Translations under genes and position numbers: made by a program
NCBI GenBank assembly: GCA_026936325.1
Contig: JAPTHN010000012.1
Location: forward strand, 21,456,550 to 21,520,549
Source: Platynereis dumerilii
Lineage: Eukaryota; Annelida; Polychaeta; Phyllodocida; Nereididae
Direction: 5' to 3'
Length of the DNA stretch: 64,000 bases
Shown: one piece after another, positions 1 through 12,388 of the stretch
Layout of the letters: every line of letters starts with the position of its first letter
How positions within the stretch are numbered: position 1 is the first letter of the stretch
The notes under the pieces: generated by a model
What the model was told of the DNA's origin: nothing
Databases searched by the model: none
Seen by the model: only the letters and a program-made list of their open reading frames with translations

Positions 1-60
1 TCTGTCTCTCTTTCTGTCCGTCTCCCTATGTCTCTTTATCTCTCTACCTATTTTTCTAGG
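1..60. repeat. Pyrimidine-rich low-complexity tract
   Basis: Almost pure C/T run made of TCTGTCTC-like words at the window edge. It is a simple repeat with no coding signal. Confidence 0.6.
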
Positions 61-182
61 CATCTAACCAGCTAGTGAAAATTCTGCAGTTTTTAACCGG
101 CCAAAGGCAGGTTATTAGAGGAGGGCTTAAACAGATTTTTGGTGAAATGGGACTCTTGTCCACTTGTCCATGTGTAAATGTG

Positions 183-209
183 TCCTGTCCATGTCCATGT
201 CCATGTCCA
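183..209. repeat. (TCCATG)n short hexamer repeat
   Basis: About four TCCATG/TCCTG units in a row. They give the WTWTWT pattern in the minus-strand reading frame here, so that frame is an artefact. The rest of 210-710 shows nothing recognisable. Confidence 0.6.
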
Positions 210-713
210 CTTTTTCCACTTGCCTTGCCCCTCTGAACACAGTGCTGCTACCCAGTGAGCAATGGGGGCCAATGTCAAATATGGACCTGCCCATTATGAA
301 TGGGGGATTCAGGTAGCTGTAAGGGGTTACCATGGTTACAGGTGCAATGAACAGCTGCAGCCAGCAGTGGGCCTGTGAGCCTCGTTGGAGAAGATGCCCC
401 TGTGTCAGGATTGCTTATAATTCCAAAGCACTGTGAGAGTCAAACCATTTCAGTACTTGTGTTTTAAAATAATTGTTCATGTCTAGATGAGGCATGTTTG
501 CTCAGTGGATCATTATGTTTGTATAACACTTGGCATTGTCTACTTCTTCACCAGCTTTCTGTACAGTGCTATGATGAAGCTATGTACCATTGCCAAGTTA
601 TTCCTGCAAGCAATGTCTATCAACACCCATCCACTAAACTCCACCAAGAGACCAGAGCCTTCCTCAGTGTATTTCTCATTCTGACATAATATTTTGACAA
701 ACTTTATCATTAC

Positions 714-1000
714 AGCCTGTAAATTTGATATGCATAAAATGAGTGTTTGCTTCCCACAGATTTTGGCACTCTGTGACTGTGAGTCATAATAACTGATGAA
801 GTGTCATCTCCCCAAAGTTAACGTCCATGGGAAACATAGAGGCTGTTTGATTAGTCATGATGAAGAGAAGGCTATTTGAATTGTCATGTAACTGATCTTA
901 GAGTAAAATTATCGTGACAAATCATCTATATGATGATTCAGGAAGTGCCATTTTCACAGTGCAACAGCCCACTCTGTTTTGATATCAGTTTTACAGATTG
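714..1000 (+). repeat. Dispersed repeat, second copy inverted at about 37.9-38.2 kb
   Basis: Aligns along its length, in reverse orientation, with 37905-38178. Shared words include GAAGTGTCATCT, TTAGTCATGAT, GAGAAGGC and GTGCCATTTTCACA. Its ends are themselves partly inverted (TGTAAATTTGATAT against ATATCAGTTTTACA), so it may be a decayed foldback element. No protein is encoded. Confidence 0.55.
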
Positions 1001-1139
1001 TAAACTAAAGTGGTGTTTTATTTGTAGTCTGCAGAAAAGGTTGCAAAAAAACTCTTGACACCACAAAGAAACGAGCCTGTAAAAATTCTGGTGGTCCTGT
1101 AAACCAGTTTTTACCGGCCCGCATGCCTTGTGAAAGTTC

Positions 1140-1560
1140 AGAGCGAGTTTTAAAGGCTGCCAGTATTTGACTTGGATTTATGAAATTTGGTGTAGGGAGT
1201 CACTTTGTGGACTCCCTCAAAATTTTTTGGAAAAATGCAAGATGGCTGCCAAAATGGCCACCATATTTTGAATTGCCCACTGTGACTTTAGTATTTCACT
1301 TAGATTTATGCAATTTGGTATACGGATTCACTTAGGGGACCCCCTCAGAAATGTTTGGAAAAATCCAAGATGGCTGCCAAAATGGCCACCATATTTTGAA
1401 TTGTCCACTGTGACTTTAGTATTACACTTAGATTTATGCAATTTGGTATAGGGGTTCCCCTAAGAATTTTTTTTAGAAAAATCCAAGATGGCTGCCCTAA
1501 TGGCCACCATATTTTGAATTGCCCACGGCGACTTTATTATTTGGTATGGGGATTTGCTCA
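1140..1560. repeat. Tandem array, about 120-127 bp units, three copies plus part
   Basis: Each unit carries ATGNAATTTGGTRTA, then a G/C-rich step, then CAAGATGGCTGCC, AATGGCCACCATATTTTG and CACTGTGACTTTAGTAT. The CAAGATGG core lies near 1238, 1365 and 1482. The unit plan resembles the arrays at 52.8-53.4 kb and 30.7-31.5 kb, but the units differ in sequence. Confidence 0.75.
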
Positions 1561-2230
1561 TAAATTATGAGAAAATTTCCAATATGACTTACAGTTCTGA
1601 AATATGGTATAGGCATTTGCTAAGAGGTTCCCCACAAAGTTTTTATTGCCTGTAGCAAACACTATCAGTCTGGCAATCACTGCTCAATGCAAAAACAGTC
1701 CATGTAATAATATGTAAAATTTGTAAATCACCCTCTTCATGATTTCAATCCCGAATATACAATCGCCAAAGGCCGGTTTTGAATCCATGGATTCTTGTTA
1801 AGAACTATTTCAGAATCAGCCACCAGCCCGTCACAGTACATCACTTATTGTCAGTGCAATAAATTAACACAAAATGCGATCTGAGAATGCTGTTTGCTAC
1901 AATCATCTGCTATGAACAACAAAAACTTACCACAAACAACACTGTGATTAAATACCTAACAATCTGCCACATGAAACAGGTCGATGAAAAGTCTATAATC
2001 CTCTTAATAGGATGCGACCTTACTTGACAGTGAGGCTAACAAAATGTTGACAAGAATGAGCCAAGTTTATTAAGGATGTTTGAACCTTTTAAGCTGACTT
2101 TCTGTGATTTCTCGGATAATATCCAAGCATCAGATTATGCCAAATGAATGATAACATCTTCATCATCACAGGTTAGTACAGTTTGAGGCTTGTTAAAGCA
2201 CGGGGACTTAACAGACAGTGTAGGAAATGA
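1561..2230. other. No gene seen
   Basis: AT-rich sequence. A stretch of about 50 bp near 1630-1680 (GCAAACACTATC, TCTGGCAATCACTGCT) recurs at 55030-55080, so part of it is dispersed repeat. Nothing else is recognisable. Confidence 0.5.
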
Positions 2231-3460
2231 CATCCTATCTTATATTTTTGTTGTTTCCCAACACTTTCTTTTTCTATGCACATCCTCAAATCGCCACCGA
2301 TTCATCCCTACTTGCACCAATCGTCCTCTTTCTATCACTCCTAAGGATTTTTTACTTTACAACCGTATCTGTTACGGCTACGACCGTAACCGTACATTCC
2401 ACCACTAACCTAATCCCTCCCTACGTGGCGACATGTCCAGCGGCCATTTTCCGCCAGAGGGCCCCACCCATTATGATATCCTCCAGAGGACGCCACCTAC
2501 AACCAAAGCAACTGGCTGCTGCACAACATTGATCAGCCTGCCACGACACTCCCTCTGTGCAATTTCAAAAATGTATTCAAAGTCTAATTGCCATTAAACC
2601 CCCCAATTCAGCAACTCTGCCTGATTGGTATTGAAGTGTCAAGTTTCCGCTCAAGTGCAATTTGCATCTGTCAAGCAAATTTCCTTTGGTCAATTTCCCA
2701 CCTAATCTGTAACATTCAAATCTTTTCATCTAATTTCCCCTAATCTAATTCCTTATCTCACTTCAAATTCTCAACTTCTATCACTTTTTTCTCTTCTTCT
2801 ACACAGTACACATATCTGTGGCCGCATAGGCCCTATAGCCCTATCCTCAAATAAATGTGGCCTCAAATCGTGTACATATATCATTATTACACCCACAGAA
2901 CTCCGCTTATGACTGATTAAGTAACTTACTTAACTTACATGTCTTTTATTTTCATTTCGTTATATAGACCAACCCAAACAACTGCAGGTCATTTCATAAA
3001 TCGCACCCTGTCTACTTTCATCTGTTGTAACTCATGCTACCCAAAATAACATTACTTCCTTCACCAGCATGTTCTTTTCTGTCTCAATACCATCTCTGCT
3101 GCAATGTCATCTTTCAAAGGCACATAATAGTCAAAGTATTCAACCCTTTTCTTATCCCCTCTCACCCCACATTCACTATTTTATAAGCTTGCAACGCAAG
3201 GCCTCTCTGATGCGTATTTATCACGGGTAAATGCTAGTGTTTTGATATTTTTGTGCAATTTCGACCGATCTGCGGCCCTGCTTAGGCTTGTCTCACAATC
3301 ATGTGTATATGATCGTGAGAAAAGGCTCTTGTCTATACATTGACCAAGTCCAAACTTTTTAACGCGTATCATTGAGATCACCATAAATCTCCCAACCGTC
3401 TGTAAAATACACAATGAGGTTTTTATCAGTGTTTATTCATAAGGCGGCCATGAATTATAA

Positions 3461-4513
3461 GGGTCATTTTCACGAAAACGTGCAGTAACGGTAAAGACAT
3501 AACCAATTTTTTATGTCAGGATGCTGAGCCAATAATACTCAACTAATATTTTTTTCTATTCATATAATGCAATATGTGGTACTACAATGCTGCATGTAAA
3601 AGGATAACTAATTTGGGTGAATATGTGACATTTTCAATTATTTTGAAAAATTGTCTTTACCGTGCACAATAAAATCACAGCAAATTTACTCAGATGTCTT
3701 TACCGTGGCCAGCCTTGTCTTTACCGCGTCACAGTATATTTGCATTGATTTGACCACGGTAAAGACAGATTTTGGCCACGGTAAAGACATGTTAAGCAGC
3801 ATTTCAACCAGAAAAAGTGGACTATATCATTCAGAGTACCACAACTACTTCTGGAACAGCCTCCTAAACCAATGGTGTCATTTACATCATCATACCTTTT
3901 CAACTCCCTCTGCTGTTGAGGGTTCGGTAAAGACGAAGTTTAGTTGCGACAACGTCAAGATAAAACCTATTTCATCATCTGACTAACAGATGGCAGCTCT
4001 GGCTTTCCCAATGATATGGTAAAAAAGTAGTTATATCCTGGTTCTTTACACACTAAGTGCATCTGGAGACATCATGCTGTATTAACTTACTCTGGTGGCA
4101 ACTTTACCTCTGTCTTTACCGTGGCCAAAGAGTTTATCTCAAAATTGGAACACAGCTTCAACAAGCCCGGAGATGTGGATAAATTAGTCATATTTCAGAA
4201 AAAACACTTCTAGGTAGTTAATGTAACATATATCTAGAAATCTAAACTTTGCATGTCACATTTTATGCAGTAATTTTCAATTTGCACAAGTTTGAAATTA
4301 ACATGTTGAGTTGCGGACATGCCACGGTAAGGACATTTGGACTACTTAATGGGTGATATAGCATGTTCAGCATGGCCGCATCAACTTAAATTATTGTTTT
4401 CTTCTAGGAAAAATGTTATTCTAAATATTTGGACAAAAATCAATTGCAGTCCTACAAAGGCAGACACACACGAATGCAGGACATCAAATTGCGCGTTTTC
4501 GCGAAAATGACCC
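3461..4513. mobile_element. 1053-bp non-autonomous inverted-repeat transposon with an internal 14-bp motif array
   Basis: The ends are 23-bp inverted repeats (3461-3483 and 4491-4513) starting GGGTCATTTTC, with 21 of 23 positions matching. They are flanked by the direct 4-bp repeat ATAA (3457-3460 and 4514-4517). Copy B of the segmental duplication has the empty site with a single ATAA (near 8997-9000), which proves insertion. The interior has about ten copies, in both orientations, of CCACGGTAAAGACA or variants (near 3489, 3652, 3695, 3716, 3754, 3776, 3924, 4111 and 4321), a layout typical of transposase-binding subterminal repeats. No transposase frame is visible. The 4-bp target duplication would allow groups such as Academ, Sola1 or Ginger1; the family is not assigned. 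Confidence 0.9.
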
Positions 4514-4642
4514 ATAAACAGGTACACGCAAGAGTTTTTGCTGAGACAGCTTTTTACATTTTTGTCATTGTAAAATTTTTAAAAAGTGATGATGTTCCCA
4601 TGTCAGGAGAAATGGTCGACAGTTTATCCTTGGAATGGAAAA

Positions 4643-6688
4643 TGTATGGTTAACTGTTCTCTAATTTCTGTTGGCCATATTTAATATCCAGTAAGTGTCA
4701 ACAAGTGAGCCATATATAATATTAAATCATCATACTATTAATTCAAGGACCCCTACGCTACTCAAACGAAACTACTGATTGCCCAGTTATGAAAACTTGC
4801 AAGCTGCTTTTCTACACTCTCTACAATATCCTTAGCCGGGTTTGACGTTCAAATTACAGTCACAGAAGTCGAAGTGATGTTTTATCATTATCTAAATTTG
4901 TGAGGCATGTAGGATAACAATGCCAGCTAATTTTCTGTGCTGTACTCGGAGTTAGGTATGGGTCAAAGTCTTTGATTTATAAGTAAGTGAAACACTGGGC
5001 CAATGTTTAAATCATGGGGAAGGGTGGTTCACTCCAATATCAATAACTTTGACCCATACCTGACTCTGACAACAGAAAAGAAAATTGGCTGCCATTATTA
5101 TCCCACATGCCTCACATATCGGCCTTTATGACCCAGTATGTTTTTCTTCTTATCGGATGAGAATTTGTGCTTCCAGAAGCAGTTTGGTTGGGGATGTTTA
5201 GCATTAATGCAATGGCACAATATCATGCATTTCACTCACTTATATTACAGGTGGCACTGTATATGATTGAAATGATTAACGTGTAATTTCTATTATGCTA
5301 TTTTATTCATACACTGGGCCAATGTTTAAATGTATGGTTAACTCTTCTCTAATTTCTGTCGGCCATATTTGATATCCAGTAAGTATCAACAAGTGAGCCA
5401 TATATAATATTAAATCATCATACTATTAATTCAAGGACCCCTACGCTACTCAAACGAAACTACTGATTGCCCAGTTATGAAAACTTGCAAGCTGCTTTTC
5501 TACACTCTCTACAATATCCTTAGCCGGGTTTGACGTTCAAATTACAGTCACAGAAGTCGAAGTGATGTTTTATCATTATCTAAATTTGTGAGGCATGTAG
5601 GATAACAATGCTAGCTAATTTTCTGTGCTGTACTCGGAGTTAGGTATGGGTCAAAGTCTTTGATTTATAAGTAAGTGAAACACTGGGCCAATGTTTAAAT
5701 CATTGGGAAGGGTGGTTCACTCCAATATCAATAACTTTGACCCATACCTGACTCTGACAACAGAAAAGAAAATTGGCTGCCATTATTATCCCACATGCCT
5801 CACATATCGGCCTTTATGACCCAGTATGTTTTTCTTCTTATCGGATGAGAATTTGTGCTTCCAGAAGCAGTTTGGTTGGGGATGTTTAGCATTAATGCAA
5901 TGGCACAATATCATGCATTTCACTCACTTATATTACAGGTGGCACTGTATATGATTGAAATGATTAACGTGTAATTTCTATTATGCTATTTTATTCATAC
6001 ACTGGGCCAATGTTTAAATGTATGGTTAACTGTTCTCTAATTTCTGTTGGCCATATTTAATATCCAGTAAGTGTCAACAAGTGAGCCATATATAATATTA
6101 AATCATCATACTATTAATTCAAGGACCCCTACGCTACTCAAACGAAACTACTGATTGCCCAGTTATGAAAACTTGCAAGCTGCTTTTCTACACTCTCTAC
6201 AATATCCTTAGCCGGGTTTGACGTTCAAATTACAGTCACAGAAGTCGAAGTGATGTTTTATCATTATCTAAATTTGTGAGGCATGTAGGATAACAATGCT
6301 AGCTAATTTTCTGTGCTGTACTCGGAGTTAGGTATGGGTCAAAGTCTTTGATTTATAAGTAAGTGAAACACTGGGCCAATGTTTAAATCATGGGGAAGGG
6401 TGGTTCACTCCAATATCAATAACTTTGACCCATACCTGACTCTGACAACAGAAAAGAAAATTGGCTGCCATTATTATCCCACATGCCTCACATATCGGCC
6501 TTTATGACCCAGTATGTTTTTCTTCTTATCGGATGAGAATTTGTGCTTCCAGAAGCAGTTTGGTTGGGGATGTTTAGCATTAATGCAATGGCACAATATC
6601 ATGCATTTCACTCACTTATATTACAGGTGGCACTGTATATGATTGAAATGATTAACGTGTAATTTCTATTATGCTATTTTATTCATAC
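4643..6688 (+). repeat. 688-bp tandem unit, three copies, in duplication A
   Basis: Unit starts at 4643, 5331 and 6019 give an exact 688-bp period with a few substitutions. Each unit holds an imperfect palindrome; in unit 1 the arms are 4900-4976 and 5039-5115 with a 62-nt loop. The 20-bp word CACTGGGCCAATGTTTAAAT occurs in every loop and again at every unit junction, but not at the outer end of the last unit. The later part of the unit (GCAGTTTGGTTG, GGTGGCACTGTATAT) has a diverged relative at 37745-37845. Confidence 0.92.
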
Positions 6689-6919
6689 CTGTTGTTCAAC
6701 TGAAATATATATAATGATGATGATGATGGATTTAATGGCAATGAAGTACTACTACAATATACAATATCATTCCCACAACATTACATGTCTGCCAATGACA
6801 AATTGACCACTCATTTTAAGATATATCTACCTTGCTAGAATCTTAGAATGTGAAAGACAGGAGAGACAAAGTGACATTGATGAGGCATTAAGATCTCAAC
6901 CTTTAGTGGACCTACGGTA

Positions 6920-7103
6920 CAGTGGCGTAACTGGGGGATCTCAAGTGGGGGGGGGTACCTGGGGGGGGCACACGATTCTCTGGGGGGGGCACCCACTATA
7001 CTAATTGTATATTTTAGCCAGAGTTGGGAAGTTCATATGGGGGGGGCACAGGTCCAATATGGGGGGCCATGCTCCCCCCGTGCCCCCCATAGGGACGCCA
7101 CTG
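6920..7103. mobile_element. hAT-type MITE, 184 bp
   Basis: The ends are CAGTGGCGT and ACGCCACTG inverted repeats, flanked by perfect 8-bp target duplications CTACGGTA (6912-6919 and 7104-7111). CAGNG ends with an 8-bp duplication are the mark of hAT elements. The interior is runs of G on one strand and codes for nothing. The same element is in duplication B, so it predates the duplication. Confidence 0.92.
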
Positions 7104-9146
7104 CTACGGTATTTAGATTAACGACTTTAAGTATGGTATTTCACTACAAGTTATAATAATTAGTATGTCAGTATGCTAGGCCTAAAATGTCATGAATTTT
7201 ACCAATAAGGCCAGACATAATTGATCTTTTGCTTCTCGGATCTTCTCGAGACACTTTTTCTGGGGTCAGTGTGCAAAAGAATGATAACAAAAACTGTGGG
7301 CACGCTGTCTTTTTTTCCCGTAGGCAGAAAATCTGTTGGGTTGATCGATCTGAGACGCTGCGAATTAAATATGTCTGGCCTTATCATGTATATATATGAC
7401 AAACAGTAAACACAAATATTTTTCCAATAATCATGTATAGCCATTGCAGGTGTAAGAAAAAACTAGATTACAACATTACATGGTTTAAAGAGCATTAACA
7501 ACATGACATTTGAGAGAAAATTATATATTGATGGAATGTTGAGCATTGTTTATTTTGACAGCTAAACTTCAATAACTTCATGTTTGGAAAGTATTATTTA
7601 ACCTTTAATAAGGAGTTTAATATATTGGAAGAAGTTCAAGGCAAGTAAAATGAGGCCTGAATGATGGATACGTGTGTTAAATGTATATGTCAGGAAAAGT
7701 TTATTTCTTTAAATACTCTAGTATGTTTCATTGCAAACAATTGCCCTCCTGATAATTTGAGATGAACAAACTAAAGGCCTAAATAATATACATCCTATCT
7801 TATATTTTTGTTGTTTCCCAACACTTTCTTTGTCTATGCACATCCTCAAATCGCCACCGATTCATCCCTACTTGCACCAATCGTCCTCTTTCTATCACTC
7901 CTAAGGATTTTTTACTTTACAACCGTATCTGTTACGGCTACGACCGTAACCGTACATTCCACCACTAACCTAATCCCTCCCTACGTGGCGACATGTCCAG
8001 CGGCCATTTTCCGCCAGAGGGCCCCACCCATTATGATATCCTCCAGAGGACGCCACCTACAACCAAAGCAACTGGCTGCTGCACAACATTGATCAGCCTG
8101 CCACGACACTCCCTCTGTGCAATTTCAAAAATGTATTCAAAGTCTAATTGCCATTAAACCCCCCAATTCAGCAACTCTGCCTGATTGGTATTGAAGTGTC
8201 AAGTTTCCGCTCAAGTGCAATTTGCATCTGTCAAGCAAATTTCCTTTGGTCAATTTCCCACCTAATCTGTAACATTCAAATCTTTTCATCTAATTTCCCC
8301 TAATCTAATTCCTTATCTCACTTCAAATTCTCAACTTCTATCACTTTTTTCTCTTCTTCTACACAGTACACATATCTGTGGCCGCATAGGCCCTATAGCC
8401 CTATCCTCAAATAAATGTGGCCTCAAATCGTGTACATATATCATTATTACACCCACAGAACTCCGCTTATGACTGATTAAGTAACTTACTTAACTTACAT
8501 GTCTTTTATTTTCATTTCGTTATATAGACCAACCCAAACAACTGCAGGTCATTTCATAAATCGCACCCTGTCTACTTTCATCTGTTGTAACTCATGCTAC
8601 CCAAAATAACATTACTTCCTTCACCAGCATGTTCTTTTCTGTCTCAATACCATCTCTGCTGCAATGTCATCTTTCAAAGGCACATAATAGTCAAAGTATT
8701 CAACCCTTTTCTTATCCCCTCTCACCCCACATTCACTATTTTATAAGCTTGCAACGCAAGGCCTCTCTGATGCGTATTTATCACGGGTAAATGCTAGTGT
8801 TTTGATATTTTTGTGCAATTTCGACCGATCTGCGGCCCTGCTTAGGCTTGTCTCACAATCATGTGTATATGATCGTGAGAAAAGGCTCTTGTCCATACAT
8901 TGACCAAGTCCAAACTTTTTAACGCGTATCATTGAGATCACCATAAATCTCCCAACCGTCTGTAAAATACACAATGAGGTTTTTATCAGTGTTTATTCAT
9001 AAGGCGGCCATGAATTATAAACAGGTACATACAAGAGTTTTTTGCTGAGACAGCTTTTTACATTATTGTCATTGTAAAATTTTTAAAAAGTGATGATGTT
9101 CCCATGTCAGGAGAAATGGTCGACAGTTTATCCTTGGAATGGAAAA

Positions 9147-10504
9147 TGTATGGTTAACTGTTCTCTAATTTCTGTTGGCCATATTTAATATCCAGTAAGT
9201 GTCAACAAGTGAGCCATATATAATATTAAATCATCATACTATTAATTCAAGGACCCCTACGCTACTCAAACGAAACTACTGATTGCCCAGTTATGAAAAC
9301 TTGCAAGCTGCTTTTCTACACTCTCTACAATATCCTTAGCCGGGTTTGACGTTCAAATTACAGTCACAGAAGTCGAAGTGATGTTTTATCATTATCTAAA
9401 TTTGTGAGGCATGTAGGATAACAATGCCAGCTAATTTTCTGTGCTGTACTCGGAGTTAGGTATGGGTCAAAGTCTTTGATTTATAAGTAAGTGAAACACT
9501 GGGCCAATGTTTAAATCATGGGGAAGGGTGGTTCACTCCAATATCAATAACTTTGACCCATACCTGACTCTGACAACAGAAAAGAAAATTGGCTGCCATT
9601 ATTATCCCACATGCCTCACATATCGGCCTTTATGACCCAGTATGTTTTTCTTCTTATCGGATGAGAATTTGTGCTTCCAGAAGCAGTTTGGTTGGGGATG
9701 TTTAGCATTAATGCAATGGCACAATATCATGCATTTCACTCACTTATATTACAGGTGGCACTGTATATGCTTGAAATGATTAACGTGTAATTTCTATTAT
9801 GCTATTTTATTCATACACTGGGCCAATGTTTAAATGTATGGTTAACTCTTCTCTAATTTCTGTTGGCCATATTTGATATCCAGTAAGTGTCAACAAGTGA
9901 GCCATATATAATATTAAATCATCATACTATTAATTCAAGGACCCCTACGCTACTCAAACGAAACTACTGATTGCCCAGTTATGAAAACTTGCAAGCTGCT
10001 TTTCTACACTCTCTACAATATCCTTAGCCGGGTTTGACGTTCAAATTACAGTCACAGAAGTCGAAGTGATGTTTTATCATTATCTAAATTTGTGAGGCAT
10101 GTAGGATAACAATGCCAGCTAATTTTCTGTGCTGTACTCGGAGTTAGGTATGGGTCAAAGTCTTTGATTTATAAGTAAGTGAAACACTGGGCCAATGTTT
10201 AAATCATGGGGAAGGGTGGTTCACTCCAATATCAATAACTTTGACCCATACCTGACTCTGACAACAGAAAAGAAAATTGGCTGCCATTATTATCCCACAT
10301 GCCTCACATATCGGCCTTTATGACCCAGTATGTTTTTCTTCTTATCGGATGAGAATTTGTGCTTCCAGAAGCAGTTTGGTTGGGGATGTTTAGCATTAAT
10401 GCAATGGCACAATATCATGCATTTCACTCACTTATATTACAGGTGGCACTGTATATGATTGAAATGATTAACATGTAATTTCTATTATGCTATTTTATTC
10501 ATAC
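9147..10504 (+). repeat. 688-bp tandem unit, two copies, in duplication B
   Basis: Unit starts at 9147 and 9835. Same palindrome, loop word and junction structure as the three-copy array in duplication A. Confidence 0.92.
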
Positions 10505-10731
10505 CTGTTGTTCAACTGAAATATATATAATGATGATGATGATGGATTTAATGGCAATGAAGTACTACTACAATATACAATATCATTCCCACAACATTAC
10601 ATGTCTGCCAATGACAAATTGACCACTCATTTTAAGATATATCTACCTTGCTAGAATCTTAGAATGTAAAAGACAGGACAGACAAAGTGACATTGATGAG
10701 GCATTAAGATCTCAACCTTTAGTGGACGGTA

Positions 10732-10926
10732 CAGTGGCGTAACTGGGGGATCTCAAGTGGGGGGGGGGGTACCTGGGGGGGGCACACGATTCTCTGGGGG
10801 GGCACCCACTATACTAATTGTATATTTTAGCCAGAGTTGGGAAGTTCATATGGGGGGGCACCTGGGGGGGCACAGGTCCAATATGGGGGGCCATGCTCCC
10901 CCGTGCCCCCCATAGGGACGCCACTG
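10732..10926. mobile_element. hAT-type MITE, duplicated copy, 195 bp
   Basis: Counterpart of 6920-7103, with the same CAGTGGCGT/ACGCCACTG ends. The flanking target repeat has drifted: the left side has lost bases and the right side reads CTACGTTA. An extra G-rich stretch accounts for the longer length. Confidence 0.9.
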
Positions 10927-11614
10927 CTACGTTATTTAGATTAACGACTTTAAGTATGGTATTTCACTACAAGGTATGATAATTAGTATGCCAGTATGCT
11001 AGGCCTAAAATGTCATGAATTTTACCAATAAGGCCAGACATAATTGATCTTTTGCTTCTCGGATCTTCTCGAGACACTTTTTCTGGGGTCAGTGTGCAAA
11101 AGAATGATAACAAAAACTGTGGGCACGCTGTCTTTTTTTCCCGTAGGCAGAAAATCTGTTGGGTTGATCGATCTGAGACGCTGCGAATTAAATATGTCTG
11201 GCCTTATCATGTATATATATGACAAACAGTAAACACAAATATTTTTCCAATAATCATGTATAGCCATTGCAGGTGTAAGAAAAAACTAGATTACAACATT
11301 ACATGGTTTAAAGAGCATTAACAACATGACATTTGAGAGAAAATTATATATTGATGGAATGTTGAGCATTGTTTATTTTGACAGCTAAACTTCAATAACT
11401 TCATGTTTGGAAAGTATTATTTAACCTTTAATAAGGAGTTTAATATATTGGAAGAAGTTCAAGGCAAGTAAAATGAGGCCTGAATGATGGATACGTGTGT
11501 TAAATGTATATGTCAGGAAAAGTTTATTTCTTTAAATACTCTAGTATGTTTCATTGCAAACAATTGCCCTCCTGATAATTTGAGATGAACAAACTAAAGG
11601 CCTAAATAATATAC

Positions 11615-12149
11615 ACGGGGCTATATTTCTTTGTGATAAGCATTATTTACAGGACTACTTTAGGCCAATCGATATATTGGCAATGTAATAAAAAGGCAAA
11701 AATATTTTTTGGAGCAAAATTGAGAATTAGCCTTGTCTTCTTAAAAGTAACTTCTTCCCAGTCTGAAACCAGACTGCTTCTTTCTCCATCCCCTTATTTA
11801 TTTTCAACAACACTTATAATTGGATGCTCCCACTTATTTATTCATTCATGAAACACAGTATGCTCCTTTGGATGATTTGCGTATGCAGTGCAGTCTGGAA
11901 GAATTTGAAATTTAATGGTCACCCTTAGTAAGATTCCAACAAGAGGGATTTTGTTCTGCAGGTAGGCAGCCAATTGGATAGCTTCGACAATGCACGTGAA
12001 TGCAGTGAGCCTGAAGACTGGCAAATTTCAAGTCAACAGTCGCAAAATATTTATGACATTGTTGCAAAGTTTGTTTGTTTGTGTTTTACGTGTCATCAGC
12101 ACCTGAAATTGTTAAAAAAGAAGTGAAAACAGCTTTACTTGTGACTGAC
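11615..12149. other. Lectin-gene sequence 3' of the last recognised exon; no further exon found
   Basis: On the minus strand this follows the donor at 12150. A 60-codon open frame (11842-12024) has no matching acceptor and donor and is not recognisable. The terminal exon(s) of the lectin gene must lie here, further left, or outside the window. Confidence 0.4.
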
Positions 12150-12388
12150 CTGCAGTAGGCTTTTGGCAAATGTAATTGGCCGCAATGGTTCCCCCACAGG
12201 GCCAGTCGTGCCATTGCAGGTCTTCGTACATCATCACGCAGTCTTCTTGCCCGTTCGTCTGTTCTACGGGCTTTTTGTTGTAATTCCCATCTTCTAATAA
12301 CTGGATCTGGGAAGCGGGGTATCTCCACCATGTAAACTTTGCGTCAGCATTTCGCTTTAGAGCTATCCACATTCTTTTCTGGTCAGTG
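12150..12388 (-). CDS. C-type lectin-like gene, CTLD-2 second-half exon
   Basis: Internal exon of 239 nt, read on the minus strand from acceptor ...GCAG at 12390-12389 to donor GTCAGT after 12150. It begins in phase 2 and ends in phase 1. It encodes the C-terminal half of a C-type lectin domain: MWIAL (the WIGL strand), TWW, then the acidic-cysteine segment NGQEDCVMMY, then LQWHDWPC and the closing YICQKP. The three cysteines expected in this half are present. WHD replaces the usual WND, and the QPD/EPN sugar-specificity triplet is replaced by KPV, so classical calcium-dependent sugar binding is doubtful. It joins in frame to the exon at 13755-13938 to give a domain of about 141 residues. Confidence 0.9.

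Larger units (their letters stand above)
2231..7790 (+). repeat. Segmental duplication copy A (5560 bp)
   Basis: Position 2231 onward matches 7791 onward almost base for base, and copy A runs straight into copy B at 7790/7791. Copy A holds, in order, a unique-looking 1.2-kb segment, a 1053-bp transposon (3461-4513), three 688-bp tandem units, a hAT-type MITE (6920-7103) and 0.7 kb of flank. The A/B length difference of 1736 bp is explained by the transposon with its target duplication (1057) plus one 688-bp unit, less small indels. No convincing gene lies inside; the short frames that recur in both copies do so because the DNA is duplicated. Confidence 0.95.
7791..11614 (+). repeat. Segmental duplication copy B (3824 bp)
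   Basis: Direct, adjacent copy of 2231-7790 lacking the 1053-bp transposon and one 688-bp unit. Differences over the shared part are rare (for example TTTCTA/TGTCTA near 7831 and TCTATACATTG/TCCATACATTG near 8893), so the duplication is young. It ends at AAATAATATACA, after which the sequences part. False duplication of two haplotypes in an assembly is an alternative reading. Confidence 0.93.

Noticed and set aside
2227-2532. 101-codon frame conserved at 7808-8092
   Set aside because: The match comes from the recent segmental duplication, so it is no evidence of coding constraint; no domain is recognisable.
7199-7444. 81-codon minus frame repeated at 11022-11267
   Set aside because: Again identical only through duplication, and an overlapping frame on the other strand is equally preserved.
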